Counted from the first letter of the stretch, positions 25,428 to 33,479 are shown. The stretch is DNA of 64,000 bases from Nitrospinaceae bacterium (GCA_024644405.1 JAHELC010000002.1:220869-284868), one strand, 5' to 3'. Notes: a model not told the origin generated them from the letters alone. Made by a program: numbers and translations.

Positions 25428-25643
25428 ATGGTCATCGAACGATGGATTCGAATTATTGCAGGATCTTTCATCCTGATCAGCCTGGCACTGGCCCACTGGG
25501 TCAGCCCGTGGTGGTTGCTGTTCACCGCGTTTGTCGGACTCAACCTGTTTCAATCCGGCATCACCCGCTGGTGCCTGATGGAAGACATTCTGCGTAAGGC
25601 CGGCATCAAGGAAACGCATCAAACCCAACCCGGAGGAAATTAG
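25428..25643 (+). CDS. DUF2892 (YgaP-type) small inner-membrane protein
   Basis: A 71-residue protein with the DUF2892 pattern: RWIRIIAGSFILISLALAH (helix 1), SPWWLLFTAFVGLNLFQSGI (helix 2) and the C-terminal CLMEDILRKAGI. This domain forms the membrane anchor of the rhodanese YgaP but often stands alone. The conserved cysteine before the last helix (RWCLMED) is present. A strong GAGGAGG ribosome site lies upstream. Divergent from the nuclease gene. Function unknown. Confidence 0.8.
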   Translation: MVIERWIRIIAGSFILISLALAHWVSPWWLLFTAFVGLNLFQSGITRWCLMEDILRKAGIKETHQTQPGGN

Positions 25644-25646
25644 AAA

Positions 25647-25690
25647 ATGGTGTCGCCCTTCGACAGGCTCAGGGTGACACCATTTCCTTA
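25647..25690. repeat. Dispersed hairpin repeat (CTTCGACAGGCTCAG family)
   Basis: AAATGGTGTC and GACACCATTT flank the sequence CTTCGACAGGCTCAGGGTG, forming a 10-bp stem. Related copies lie at 30640-30705, 33535-33562 and, more diverged, around 32740 and 35035-35105. It may also end the DUF2892 transcript. Confidence 0.7.
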
Positions 25691-25714
25691 TATAGTATGG
25701 TGTACAATACGTGA

Positions 25715-26671
25715 ATGAACATCCTTCTATACGGTGCGGGGGCGGTGGGACTGGGCCTCGCCTCGTGTCTCTTGAAAAACGGGGAGCGGGTCGACCTGGT
25801 CGGCCGCGGGGATACGGTTACCGCCCTCCAACAAAACGGTCTGCAACGCACGGGGCTGTTCGGCGACTTCACCGCGGCGCCGGATGTGTTCGGTGCCTTC
25901 ACTGCTTTAAGCGAACTCCCAAAAACTAATTACGACTTCCTGCTGGTCTGCACCAAATCGTTCGACACGCGCACCGCGGCGGAACAGATCGCGGCCATCC
26001 CTTTTTTAAAAAATTCTTCAACTCCCATCGTGCTGTGCCAGAACGGCTGGGGCAACGCCGAAATTTTTGCCGAACATTTTCCGAAAGAGCGCATCAAAAA
26101 TGGGCGCGTCATTACCGGGTTCCGCCGCCCCGAAAAACATGAAGTCGATATCACCGTCCACGCCGACGCCATTCATTTGGGCTCGCTGTTCGATGGCGAC
26201 GTGTCCGGCCTCGAAAGATTGAGCGCTGCCATTACTTCGGGGGGCATCCCGTGCGAGGTCACTCCAACCATCAGCAAAGACCTGTGGGCGAAGATGCTCT
26301 ACAACTGTATGCTCAACGGACTCAGCACAATCCATGATGTGCCGTACGGCGTGCTGGGCGAGTCGCCGCACACCCGTGAGTTGATGGAGAACATCGCGCA
26401 CGAAGTGTACGCGGTGATGAAGGCGGCGGGTTATGACACGCACTGGAAAAGCGCCGAAGATTACATCGATACTTTTTACAAACACCAACTGCCGCCGACC
26501 TACAGCCATGAGCCGTCGATGTTACAAGATGTCCGCGCCGGCAAACGCACCGAGATCGACGCCCTCAACGGCGCCGTCGTGCAACTCGGTCAACAGCACG
26601 GCATCGCCACCCCTCACAATCTCACAGTCACACGCATGATCCAGTTCATGGAAAAACAAGCCGACAAGTAG
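25715..26671 (+). CDS. Ketopantoate reductase family protein (ApbA/PanE)
   Basis: A 318-residue NADPH-dependent reductase of the family that makes pantoate in the pantothenate/CoA pathway. The Rossmann motif is NILLYGAGAVGLGLAS at the N-terminus. The conserved KSFDT follows the nucleotide fold at about 85. The active-site lysine and asparagine of the C-terminal helical domain lie in SKDLWAKMLYNCMLNGLS (about 188-205). Length is typical. Members of this family also reduce other 2-oxo acids, so PanE itself is not certain. The start is ATG without a clear ribosome site. Confidence 0.8.
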   Translation: MNILLYGAGAVGLGLASCLLKNGERVDLVGRGDTVTALQQNGLQRTGLFGDFTAAPDVFGAFTALSELPKTNYDFLLVCTKSFDTRTAAEQIAAIPFLKNSSTPIVLCQNGWGNAEIFAEHFPKERIKNGRVITGFRRPEKHEVDITVHADAIHLGSLFDGDVSGLERLSAAITSGGIPCEVTPTISKDLWAKMLYNCMLNGLSTIHDVPYGVLGESPHTRELMENIAHEVYAVMKAAGYDTHWKSAEDYIDTFYKHQLPPTYSHEPSMLQDVRAGKRTEIDALNGAVVQLGQQHGIATPHNLTVTRMIQFMEKQADK

Positions 26672-26836
26672 ATTAACAGCCTGGCAGGACCCCTGAAACT
26701 CCTTGTAATTCGCCCACTTAAAAAATATTTTGTTTTCCATGTCAACCGATCTCTCCTCAGCGCGTTTTACTGGATAGTGGGCACAAAACCGTTACACTAT
26801 TAACAACAGTTAAATGTGTTAAATAAGGAGAGGCAA

Positions 26837-27442
26837 ATGTTGAAGAAATCGATTTCAGGAGTTTTCAGTCTTTTGATACTAATCCCCGCAACCACCGCTC
26901 TGGCCGATGGCCCCGGCGGGGTTATCCAGCAGCGGCTGGATCATCGAGGCGATGTCATCGACCAGCGGCTGGACCAGAGGGGTTCCAATATCAATGACCG
27001 GCTGGACCGCCGGGGTTCCAACATCAACGACCGGTTGGACCAGCGCGGTTCCAACATCAACGACCGGTTGGACCAGCGCGGTTCCAACGTCAACGACCGG
27101 CTGGACCGCCGGGGTTCCAACATCAACGACCGGTTGGACAAGAGATCCCAACAGGCGGCGGAAAACGGACGACCCGGTTTGGCCAAGCGGCTTGATCGTA
27201 AAGGCGACCGGATTGAAAAACGCCTGGACCGCCGGGGTGACCGCGTTGAAAGACGCCTGGACCGCCGGGGTGATCGTGTTGAACGGCGTCTGGACCGCCG
27301 GGGCGACCGCGTTGAAAGACGGATGGATCGCCGGGGCGACCGGATTGAAAAACGCCATGACCGCCGGGGCGACCGCATCAACAAACGCATGGACCGCAAA
27401 GGCAAGCGCATCCATCGAAGATCGCACCGCCGCGGACATTAA
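26837..27442 (+). CDS. Exported hendecad-repeat protein
   Basis: A 201-residue protein. The signal peptide (MLKKSISGVFSLLILIPATTALA) is followed by about 15 near-perfect 11-residue repeats encoded by a 33-base tandem repeat. The first seven read INDRLDQRGSN-like, the last eight VERRLDRRGDR-like. They are split by a short non-repeat linker (QQAAENGRPGLAKR). Eleven-residue periodicity with a hydrophobic pair (I/V and L) predicts a right-handed coiled coil or long helical rod, strongly charged, with a basic C-terminus. I do not recognise a family name. AAGGAGAGG precedes the ATG. It lies 74 bases before the ECF sigma gene, separated by a terminator. Confidence 0.65.
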   Translation: MLKKSISGVFSLLILIPATTALADGPGGVIQQRLDHRGDVIDQRLDQRGSNINDRLDRRGSNINDRLDQRGSNINDRLDQRGSNVNDRLDRRGSNINDRLDKRSQQAAENGRPGLAKRLDRKGDRIEKRLDRRGDRVERRLDRRGDRVERRLDRRGDRVERRMDRRGDRIEKRHDRRGDRINKRMDRKGKRIHRRSHRRGH

Positions 27443-27455
27443 GCGGAAACAAATG

Positions 27456-27490
27456 CCGGCGGGGGTTTGACCTCCGCCGGATTTTTTTTA
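27456..27490 (+). terminator. Rho-independent terminator after the hendecad-repeat gene
   Basis: CCGGCGG...CCGCCGG stem (27456-27462 with 27474-27480) followed by eight T. Separates this gene from the ECF sigma gene, unless read-through occurs. Confidence 0.85.
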
Positions 27491-27515
27491 CGTTAAACCT
27501 ATTTTCAGGAAACGC

Positions 27516-28061
27516 ATGGGGATGGAACGCCCGGCCATGGACGATTTTCTGGCATCTGTGGAACGCCAGGCCTTCCGCATGGCCGAGTTCGCCACCCGCA
27601 ACGCCGACGAAGCATTGGACATCGTGCAGGATGCCATGATAAGTTTGGTGAAACACTATTCCACGAAACCGGATACGGAATGGCGGCCGCTGTTCTTCCA
27701 GATCGTGCAGAACCGCATCCGTGACTGGCACCGCAAAAAATCCGTCCGGGACCGTTGGAACGGGATGCGCCAATTATGGCAAAGCCGGGAAATTGATGAC
27801 GACCCGATCCAAAACCTGGCCGACCCCAAAGGCAAGACTCCCGGCGAACAGACAGCCCTCAAGGATTCCACGGCGGCATTGGATTCCGCACTGCAAACTT
27901 TGCCCTGGCGCCAGCAACAGGCGTTTCTCCTGCGGGCCTGGGAAGAGATGAGCGTGGCGGAAACCGCCCGCGCCATGAAATGTTCCGAGGGCTCGGTAAA
28001 AACACATTACTCCAGGGCCTTGCACACCCTTCGCAATTTACTGGAAGATCATTGGCCATGA
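27516..28061 (+). CDS. ECF-type RNA polymerase sigma factor
   Basis: A 181-residue extracytoplasmic-function sigma factor. Region 2 is at about 10-80 (RQAFRMAEFATRNADEALDIVQD; FFQIVQNRIRDWHRKK). Region 4 is at about 120-175 (LPWRQQQAFLLRAWEEMSVAE; CSEGSVKTHYSRALHTL) with the helix-turn-helix. The linker has a QSREIDDDP motif common to a subset of ECF sigmas encoded with DUF3619 genes. The stop overlaps the start of the next gene (ATGA), so translation is coupled with the likely anti-sigma. The promoter it recognises is unknown. Confidence 0.85.
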   Translation: MGMERPAMDDFLASVERQAFRMAEFATRNADEALDIVQDAMISLVKHYSTKPDTEWRPLFFQIVQNRIRDWHRKKSVRDRWNGMRQLWQSREIDDDPIQNLADPKGKTPGEQTALKDSTAALDSALQTLPWRQQQAFLLRAWEEMSVAETARAMKCSEGSVKTHYSRALHTLRNLLEDHWP

Positions 28062-28414
28062 ACAGACCCGACGAAAAACAATTTATCGCCAACGTCAAAA
28101 AAGCGTTGGACCTCGGCACCGAGAATCTCGATGCGGGCACGCAATCCAAGCTCACCCGCATCCGGCACAAGGCGTTGGACGCCGGCGAGCGCAAAGGGTT
28201 TGATATCCGGCAATGGTTCACCGTGCCGGTAGCCGGTTGGGCCACGGCCTGTCTCCTGGTGCTGGGGCTGGCGATTTATATGAATCAATCCAACGGGACG
28301 CTCCCCCCGTTGGAGGACATCGACCTGCTGGCCGCGGAAGACAACCTGGAGTTTTACGACGGTCTGGAATTCTATGCCTGGCTGACCGAGGAAGGCATCG
28401 ATGCCGCCGGGTAA
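28058..28414 (+). CDS. DUF3619-like membrane protein, probable anti-sigma factor
   Basis: A 118-residue protein. The N-terminal 55 residues are cytoplasmic and helical (DEKQFIANVKKALDLGTENLD; LTRIRHKALDAGERK), with one membrane helix at about 65-85 (AGWATACLLVLGLAIYM) and a short acidic periplasmic tail that ends AWLTEEGIDAAG. A small cytoplasmic domain plus one membrane helix next to an ECF sigma gene is the usual layout of an anti-sigma factor. The family resemblance is DUF3619, found beside such sigma genes in proteobacteria. The start overlaps the sigma stop by four bases, and the next gene starts 14 bases before its stop. Confidence 0.7.
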   Translation: MNRPDEKQFIANVKKALDLGTENLDAGTQSKLTRIRHKALDAGERKGFDIRQWFTVPVAGWATACLLVLGLAIYMNQSNGTLPPLEDIDLLAAEDNLEFYDGLEFYAWLTEEGIDAAG

Positions 28415-28643
28415 AGCGCATCTGTGGAGCACGGTACTTCTGCTGGGACTGCTCAATTCCCCGGGGTTGGCACAGGAACCGGGCCGGGAAGGAACCGAGG
28501 AGTCGGAAATGCCTTCGCTGGAACTCCTGGAATTTCTGGGAGATTGGGAAACGGAAGACGGCGAGTGGATCGATCCGGAAGAAATGGAACAGATCGCGAT
28601 TGCCGATCAGGAACAAGAGGTTGAAGATGAACCACAAAAATAA
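28401..28643 (+). CDS. Small exported acidic protein of the ECF cassette
   Basis: An 80-residue protein with a signal peptide (HLWSTVLLLGLLNSPGLAQ) and an acidic helical mature part (SLELLEFLGDWETEDGEWID). Similar short proteins with a conserved LELLEFLG-W motif occur between DUF3619 and DUF3106 genes in other bacteria as far as I recall; the function is unknown. It overlaps the preceding gene by 14 bases and the following one by 17, tightly coupled. Confidence 0.6.
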   Translation: MPPGKAHLWSTVLLLGLLNSPGLAQEPGREGTEESEMPSLELLEFLGDWETEDGEWIDPEEMEQIAIADQEQEVEDEPQK

Positions 28644-29223
28644 ATTGTTAGCAGGAACAATCCTGCTGTTGCTGATCAGCCTGCCGGGCAGCGGCTGGGC
28701 GCAGGCACCGGGAACGCCCTGGGGCCAGTTGAGCCCGGATGAACAAAAGGTGCTCAAACCGTTTGCCGGAAAGTGGGATCAACTACCGCCGGACAGACAG
28801 TCGCGGCTGAAAAAAGGCGCCAACCGATGGCGCTCCCTCACACCGGACCAGCGCCGCAACATGAAACAGCGAATGAAGACCTGGAAACGAATGACGCCGC
28901 AACAGCGCCAGCATATCCGTAAAAGATTTGATCGCTTCAGCAAACTGCCGCCGGAGAAACGCCGGGAATTGCGCCGCTCCCGGGAACGGTTTCAGAAGCT
29001 GCCGCCGGAACGCAGACGGCAGCTGCAAAAACGCTGGCAACGCCTGCCGCCGGATAAAAGAAAACGGTTCCTGGATCGGCAACAACGCAGACAGTCGAGG
29101 CAGGACCGATTTCGCAATCGGACACCGCAACAACGCCGGGAATTCCGCAAACACCGGCAGAACAGAAAATCCGACCAACGCCGCCAATTTCGTAAACGGA
29201 TGCAACCCCGCCGCCATAGATAA
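28627..29223 (+). CDS. DUF3106 periplasmic protein
   Basis: A 198-residue exported protein. The signal peptide (KLLAGTILLLLISLPGSGWAQ) is followed by the DUF3106 pattern WGQLSPDEQKVLKPFAGKWDQLPP and repeated helices of 14-16 residues, each opening with LPPE, LTPD or MTPQ (for example LPPEKRRELRRSRERFQK). The protein is extremely basic, with Arg/Gln-rich helices and a basic C-terminal tail. Last gene of the ECF cassette, followed by a terminator. Charge and helical periodicity recall the hendecad protein at the front of the cassette. Role unknown; binding of polyanions or envelope polymers is a guess. Confidence 0.75.
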   Translation: MNHKNKLLAGTILLLLISLPGSGWAQAPGTPWGQLSPDEQKVLKPFAGKWDQLPPDRQSRLKKGANRWRSLTPDQRRNMKQRMKTWKRMTPQQRQHIRKRFDRFSKLPPEKRRELRRSRERFQKLPPERRRQLQKRWQRLPPDKRKRFLDRQQRRQSRQDRFRNRTPQQRREFRKHRQNRKSDQRRQFRKRMQPRRHR

Positions 29224-29300
29224 ATTCAAATTATCAATTGTGCCCGGCGAATATCGCTTGTCGGCCATGGTCAACCAGCTACCTCCCTTGTTAAAGGGAA

Positions 29301-29335
29301 AAACCCGCCTCCCGGAAGGGATGGCGGGTTTTTTG
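29301..29335 (+). terminator. Terminator of the ECF cassette
   Basis: AACCCGCC (29302-29309) pairs with GGCGGGTT (29323-29330), followed by T-rich TTTTTG. Confidence 0.85.
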
Positions 29336-29339
29336 TATC

Positions 29340-29414
29340 TGGCTCCGGAGACAAGATTCGAACTTGTAACCCATCGGTTAACAGCCGATTGCTCTACCAT
29401 TGAGCCACTCCGGA
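29340..29414 (-). tRNA. tRNA-Asn (GTT)
   Basis: On the minus strand TCCGGAG...CTCCGGA acceptor, anticodon loop CTGTTAA (anticodon GTT), T-loop TTCGAAT, discriminator G and encoded CCA. 75 bases, all arms pair. Confidence 0.95.
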
Positions 29415-29506
29415 ATGGTATTTGGATTCAGTTGGATTGGGGTCCAAGTTTCCCTAATTTAAGGAAAAATCCATCCCCGGTCAAGGGAAAACCTCCTCCC
29501 CGGAGG

Positions 29507-29521
29507 CCAGCGTGACGCTGG
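29507..29521. repeat. Palindromic element CCAGCGTNACGCTGG
   Basis: A 15-base perfect palindrome, CCAGCGTGACGCTGG. Further copies are at 32802-32816 and 48415-48429, each next to a copy of the dispersed GGAACTGGTTGACC repeat. The middle of the palindrome is the same in all three. Confidence 0.7.
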
Positions 29522-29591
29522 ACCCGACTTTGTTCCTCTCTCTTGAAAAGGGAGGCTATCTGTGTGCATCTGTGGTTAATGATTTTCTGGG

Positions 29592-30194
29592 TCACGGTTC
29601 TATTTCCATGCGGCCTTCCATGGATTTCTTGAGCGTCACCGGATCGGCGTACTCGATATCCCCGCCGACCGGCAGGCCGCGCGCGATGCGCGTTATTTTC
29701 GCCTCGGCACCCTTGAGCATGCGAGCGATGTAGACGGCGGTCGATTCCCCCTCCATGTCCGGGTTGGTCGCCAGGATCACTTCGCGGATGCCGTTTTTCC
29801 CCACCTTGGCTTTCAAATCCTCGGTGGTCAAGTCCTGCGGCCCGATGCCGTCGAGCGGCGAGATTACACCCATCAGCACGTGGTACTCGCCCTTGTAGTC
29901 GCCCATGTTCTCCATCACGTACACGTCGTACGGTTCCTCCACCACGCAGATCTGATGATGGTCGCGTTTCGGGTCCTGGCAGATGTCGCACGGATCGATT
30001 TCGGTGATGCCGTGGCAGTTCGAGCAGAGGATAACCTTGTCCTTGATGTTGACAATGGCGCGCGCCAGCTTGTCCACCAGCTCCTTGTCGCCGCGCATCA
30101 GGTAAAACGACAGGCGCTCCGCCGTCTTCTGGCCGATGCCCGGCAGGCGTTTCAATTCTTCGATGAGTTCTTTAACCGCGGCGGGACGTTTCAT
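29592..30194 (-). CDS. recR: Recombination protein RecR
   Basis: A 200-residue protein of the RecFOR pathway. The N-terminal helix-hairpin-helix includes ELKRLPGIGQKTAERLSFYL, the zinc finger is CSNCHGITEIDPCDIC (about 57-72), and the TOPRIM domain runs from about 80 (ICVVEEPYDVYVME; VILATNPDMEGESTA). Length matches the family. Third gene of dnaX-ybaB-recR, the order found in many bacteria. Confidence 0.95.
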   Translation of the reverse strand: MKRPAAVKELIEELKRLPGIGQKTAERLSFYLMRGDKELVDKLARAIVNIKDKVILCSNCHGITEIDPCDICQDPKRDHHQICVVEEPYDVYVMENMGDYKGEYHVLMGVISPLDGIGPQDLTTEDLKAKVGKNGIREVILATNPDMEGESTAVYIARMLKGAEAKITRIARGLPVGGDIEYADPVTLKKSMEGRMEIEP

Positions 30195-30282
30195 ATTTTC
30201 AATTTGTCACTTGCGAGTGATTATTAACTATTCTATCCACTACCGGGATAAGTCAGGTTGGCTGAGTCGATTTCTGCAGTAA

Positions 30283-30600
30283 CTATGGAAAGAGTCCGGG
30301 AATTTTGAGGCCGCCGGTGAGTTTGGACATCTCTTCCTGCGCGAGGTCCTTCACCTTGCGGTGCACTTCGTTGATGGCGCCGGCGACCAGGTCTTCCAGA
30401 ATGGCGCGGTCCTTCATGTTGATCAGTTCTTCGTCGATGTGGATGTGCAGAATTTCGTTGTTGCCGTTGGCGGTCACTTTCACCATGCCGCCGCCGGTGG
30501 AAGCCTCGACCTGTTGTTTGGCGAGCGCCTCCTGCATCTCGGCCATCTTTTCTTTCATCTGCGACGCCTGCTTGAGCATGTCGCCCATCCCTTTAAACAT
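30283..30600 (-). CDS. YbaB/EbfC nucleoid-associated protein
   Basis: A 105-residue DNA-binding protein that dimerises into a tweezer shape. The N-terminal helix is GDMLKQASQMKEKMAEMQ, followed by VEASTGGGMVKVTANGN and LVAGAINEVHRKVKDLAQEEM. Length and order after dnaX agree with YbaB. It has a good ribosome site (AGGAGG, GTTAGGAGGATT) before ATG. Confidence 0.92.
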   Translation of the reverse strand: MFKGMGDMLKQASQMKEKMAEMQEALAKQQVEASTGGGMVKVTANGNNEILHIHIDEELINMKDRAILEDLVAGAINEVHRKVKDLAQEEMSKLTGGLKIPGLFP

Positions 30601-30639
30601 AATCCTCCTAACTCCATTTACCTTTGAACTTTATGCAAC

Positions 30640-30705
30640 CGTGTCACCCTGAGCCTGTCTAAGGGCGGCACGGTGTCATACTTCGACAGGCTCAGCATGA
30701 CACCT
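30640..30705. repeat. Dispersed hairpin repeat between ybaB and dnaX
   Basis: GTGTCACCCTGAGCCTGTC and CTTCGACAGGCTCAGCATGACAC form two face-to-face copies of the CTTCGACAGGCTCAG element. The inverted pair can fold into a long stem. Confidence 0.7.
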
Positions 30706-30723
30706 AATAACTGCTTCGCCGGG

Positions 30724-32391
30724 CTAGGAAATGACTTTTCCGCCGAATACGTCGAGCGCGTCTCTCATAATGTCATCTTCCGAGGCGGACGCCTTTTTAC
30801 CCGGTGCCTTGCCTTTGGGTGAATCCGTGTCAGGCGGTTCCGGAACGCTTTCCACCGGTGCGGATGTGATTCCCAACTGCAATTTGATTTTCAGTTCCGG
30901 CTTGCCGCATACCTGAGCCACCGCTTCCTTTAATGCTTCAATATTTTCTTCCTTCTCCACCAGGCCCATCGTGTAGGGATCGGGAAAACTGAGGCGCATC
31001 TCTTTCGCATTCAGCGCGGTCAACCGGCAGTTGTCCAGATAGGTACCGAGCGGACGCTTGATGGCTCCCGCCGCGGCACGGATTTGCTGCCACATCTCCT
31101 CCGACGCCGGTCGACGGTCTCCCGGCATATTTGGTGGGTCCACCGGCTCGTCGCGTTTCGGAACGGATTGCGCGGGAGCGGGTGCAGCTTTTTTAACCGG
31201 CTCGCCTCTCGCCGGGAGAGGCGTGCTAGTCTTTGCCGGGGAGGGTCCCTCCATGCGGTTGATCTTATCGATCAGCGCGTCGATTTCCTGCAGGGGCCGC
31301 ACATCCGTCAACCGCAGCACCGCCATCTCGAACAGGATCTGCGGCAGAGAACTGCGCTTCATTTCCATTTCCGCTTTCGACAACACCTGGAACATCTGCT
31401 GCAATTCATCCGTCTCGAACGAGACGGCCTGCTTCTTGAGCGTGTCCAGATGCGTGGTCTGCCCGGACAACAAGACTTCGGCATTGCCTGCCACTTTCAT
31501 CAGCATCAGGTTGCGGATATATTCGATGAGGTCGCGGCAGAAATATCCGAGGTCCTTGCCGTGCGCGATCACTTCTGAAACTTGTTGCAGTAATCCCGCG
31601 GCGTCTCTTTGCTTGACACTATCGATAAAAGTTGCCAGTGCGTTCTGTCCGACGATGCCGAGCACCGACTCCACTGCTCCGGGATCGATTTCCTTGCCGC
31701 AGAATGCGATGACCTGGTCCAGAAGGCTTTGTGCGTCGCGCATACTGCCGGCGCCGTTCTTGGCGATCTCTTCCAGGCTGTGCGGATCGATTTGGATAGC
31801 GTCGTGTTCGCAGATGGCTTTCAGCTGGTCGATGATCTGCTGGTGCGTGAGCGGTTTGAATTCGAAACACTGGCAGCGCGACAAAATGGTTTCGGGAATT
31901 TTGGTCAACTCGGTGGTGGCGAAAATGAATATCACCTGCGGCGGCGGTTCTTCAAGCGTTTTCAACAATGCATTGAACGCCGCTTTCGAGAGCATGTGAA
32001 TTTCGTCGATGATGTACACCTTGAAGCGGCAGGCCGATGTACTGTACTGAATGTTGTCGATCAGGTCGCGCACTTCGCCGACGCCGTTGTTGGACGCGCC
32101 GTCGATCTCCATCACGTCGACGCTGATCCCGTCACGGATTTCCTTGCAGAACGTGCACTGGTCGCAGGGTTCGGGCGTCGGGCCTTCGCTGCAGTTGAGC
32201 GCCTTGGCGAGCAGACGGGCGGTGGTGGTTTTGCCGACGCCGCGGGTGCCGGAAAACAGGTAGGCGTGGGCCACGCGGTCCATCCCGATGGCGTTGTGGA
32301 GGGTGCGGACGATATGCTCCTGTCCGATCAGCTCCGAAAACTTCTGGGGCCGCCACTTGCGGGCCGAAACCTGGAAATCCATATATAACAA
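30724..32391 (-). CDS. dnaX: DNA polymerase III subunits gamma/tau
   Basis: A 555-residue clamp-loader ATPase. Walker A is GTRGVGKTTTARLLAKAL (about 44-60), the zinc module CSEGPTPEPCDQCTFC at about 65-80, Walker B DEIHMLSKAAFNALLKTLEE, sensor 1 FATTELTKIPETILSRC. Domains I-III end near 370. A Pro/Ala-rich linker (about 375-430) precedes a tau C-terminal domain (about 430-530; MRLSFPDPYTMGL). The linker contains a hairpin repeat (CGCCTCTC...GAGAGGCG) and an A6 tract, discussed in the findings. Start MLYMDFQVSARKWRPQKF; M4 is an alternative. First gene of dnaX-ybaB-recR. Confidence 0.93.
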   Translation of the reverse strand: MLYMDFQVSARKWRPQKFSELIGQEHIVRTLHNAIGMDRVAHAYLFSGTRGVGKTTTARLLAKALNCSEGPTPEPCDQCTFCKEIRDGISVDVMEIDGASNNGVGEVRDLIDNIQYSTSACRFKVYIIDEIHMLSKAAFNALLKTLEEPPPQVIFIFATTELTKIPETILSRCQCFEFKPLTHQQIIDQLKAICEHDAIQIDPHSLEEIAKNGAGSMRDAQSLLDQVIAFCGKEIDPGAVESVLGIVGQNALATFIDSVKQRDAAGLLQQVSEVIAHGKDLGYFCRDLIEYIRNLMLMKVAGNAEVLLSGQTTHLDTLKKQAVSFETDELQQMFQVLSKAEMEMKRSSLPQILFEMAVLRLTDVRPLQEIDALIDKINRMEGPSPAKTSTPLPARGEPVKKAAPAPAQSVPKRDEPVDPPNMPGDRRPASEEMWQQIRAAAGAIKRPLGTYLDNCRLTALNAKEMRLSFPDPYTMGLVEKEENIEALKEAVAQVCGKPELKIKLQLGITSAPVESVPEPPDTDSPKGKAPGKKASASEDDIMRDALDVFGGKVIS

Positions 32392-32421
32392 TCAGTTGTG
32401 GGGGGTAAAAGCAAAGGCAGA

Positions 32422-32521
32422 ATTGTTGGGTATCTCACAGCACCCGGGGATACTTGCTACCGCTGCTTCCTTCCGGACCTGACGGGGTTCGCAAGGCCTC
32501 GTTGCGTGAGGCCCAACAAAA
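32422..32521 (-). ncRNA. ffs: Signal recognition particle RNA (4.5S type)
   Basis: On the minus strand a 100-base RNA starts GTTGGGCCTCAC and ends ATACCCAAC, with the conserved Alu-less helix 8: GGTCCGGAAGGAAGCAGC and its partner GGTAGCAAGTATC. The GGAA tetraloop and the AGCAG bulge are recognisable. It lies 30 bases upstream of dnaX on the same strand, the order seen in many bacteria. Confidence 0.92.
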
Positions 32522-32574
32522 CTGCCATTTCGTATGTCTGAGGACGATTGTATCTCACGGGCAAGGCCGGGGCA

Positions 32575-32807
32575 AGCGGCGAATCGCCCCCTCTAGCGAG
32601 GGAGGCAGATGGCTGACCGTTACCAGCAATCGATGATCTCTATGCGCAGTTGAAATTTTGCTCCAGGCCTTGCCCGGCCCCCCTCCTTTAAAGGAGGGGC
32701 TGGGGGTGGTTGATACTTCATTCCTTATTAAAATCTAAACACAGATTCTTCGTCACTACGCTCCTCAGAATGACAAAGAGACGATAATGGTCATTCTGGG
32801 TCCAGCG
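32575..32807. repeat. Repeat-rich intergenic region
   Basis: Contains a copy of the dispersed family (GGCGAATCGCCCCC, CTAGCGAGGGAGG, CTGACCGTTACC), a GGCTGGGGGTGGTTG block and a piece of the CACAGATTCTTCGTCACTAC element, ending in a CCAGCGTCACGCTGG palindrome at 32802-32816. No gene here. Confidence 0.55.
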
Positions 32808-33233
32808 TCACGCTGGCCCCTCCGGGGAAGAGATTGAGGATTTTTCCTCGCCCAGCTGTGCCAGGTCCTTGCTGCGGAATCCGATGCGTTTCGCCTCTTT
32901 ATGGTCCTTGCGTTTGGCCATGGTGGTGAGCATGACGTTGGTCTGGGTGACGTGCTGCATCAGCTTGACCGGTTGACCCGTGGGGGTGGCGCCGTAGAAG
33001 ATGATCATGTCGTTGCCGTGGTAGCCGATGCCGCTGATGTAAAACGGCTTGTCTCCGAACGAGACCATGGACGCGCCGACTTCCTGGTCCGGATTGAGCA
33101 CGCGCTCGAAATCGGCGATGTGCGCCATCAACTTCTTGAACATGCACTCCGCCGCCGACGGAATCCCCGGAATCGGGATGTCGCAGGCAACGGTCAAATT
33201 GGGACTGGGAACGGGAGGTTGTTGATCAGACAT
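32808..33233 (-). CDS. DUF6173-like protein
   Basis: A 141-residue soluble protein. The core reads CMFKKLMAHIADFERVLNPD, EVGASMVSFGDKPFYISGIG and IFYGATPTGQPVKLMQHVTQ, then RIGFRSKDLAQ. I recall this as the DUF6173 pattern (Ig-like strand, then a QHVxQ motif), but cannot check. Its last residues (SSPEGPA) are encoded by the palindromic repeat beyond 32802, so the natural C-terminus may have been replaced. Function unknown. The neighbours are tRNAs and repeats, not an operon. Confidence 0.6.
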   Translation of the reverse strand: MSDQQPPVPSPNLTVACDIPIPGIPSAAECMFKKLMAHIADFERVLNPDQEVGASMVSFGDKPFYISGIGYHGNDMIIFYGATPTGQPVKLMQHVTQTNVMLTTMAKRKDHKEAKRIGFRSKDLAQLGEEKSSISSPEGPA

Positions 33234-33362
33234 GGTGATACCTCATCGGGCAAGACCCGGGCGGCGTATCGCCGCTATATAAATTTATAAACATTCAATT
33301 GTGCTCAACAAATTTTGAGAGCTGTTAACGCTGAGCAAGTTTCCTCTCCTCGGTAGAGGAGG

Positions 33363-33453
<91 letters not shown>

Positions 33454-33479
33454 GTTTTGAATTTTTGGGACATTAAAGG

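Noticed and set aside
26940..27420. Regular 33-base repeats that look like a CRISPR array
   Set aside because: The repeats are contiguous without spacers and keep one open frame that encodes an 11-residue protein repeat after a signal peptide.
31195..31225. Programmed frameshift or slippage site in dnaX (A6 tract)
   Set aside because: Codon phase is GTT AAA AAA GCT, not the A AAA AAG heptamer. The hairpin lies upstream of the A-tract, not downstream, and neither shifted frame stops soon after.
32454..32636. A small open frame across the SRP RNA
   Set aside because: The sequence is explained by the conserved 4.5S RNA structure.
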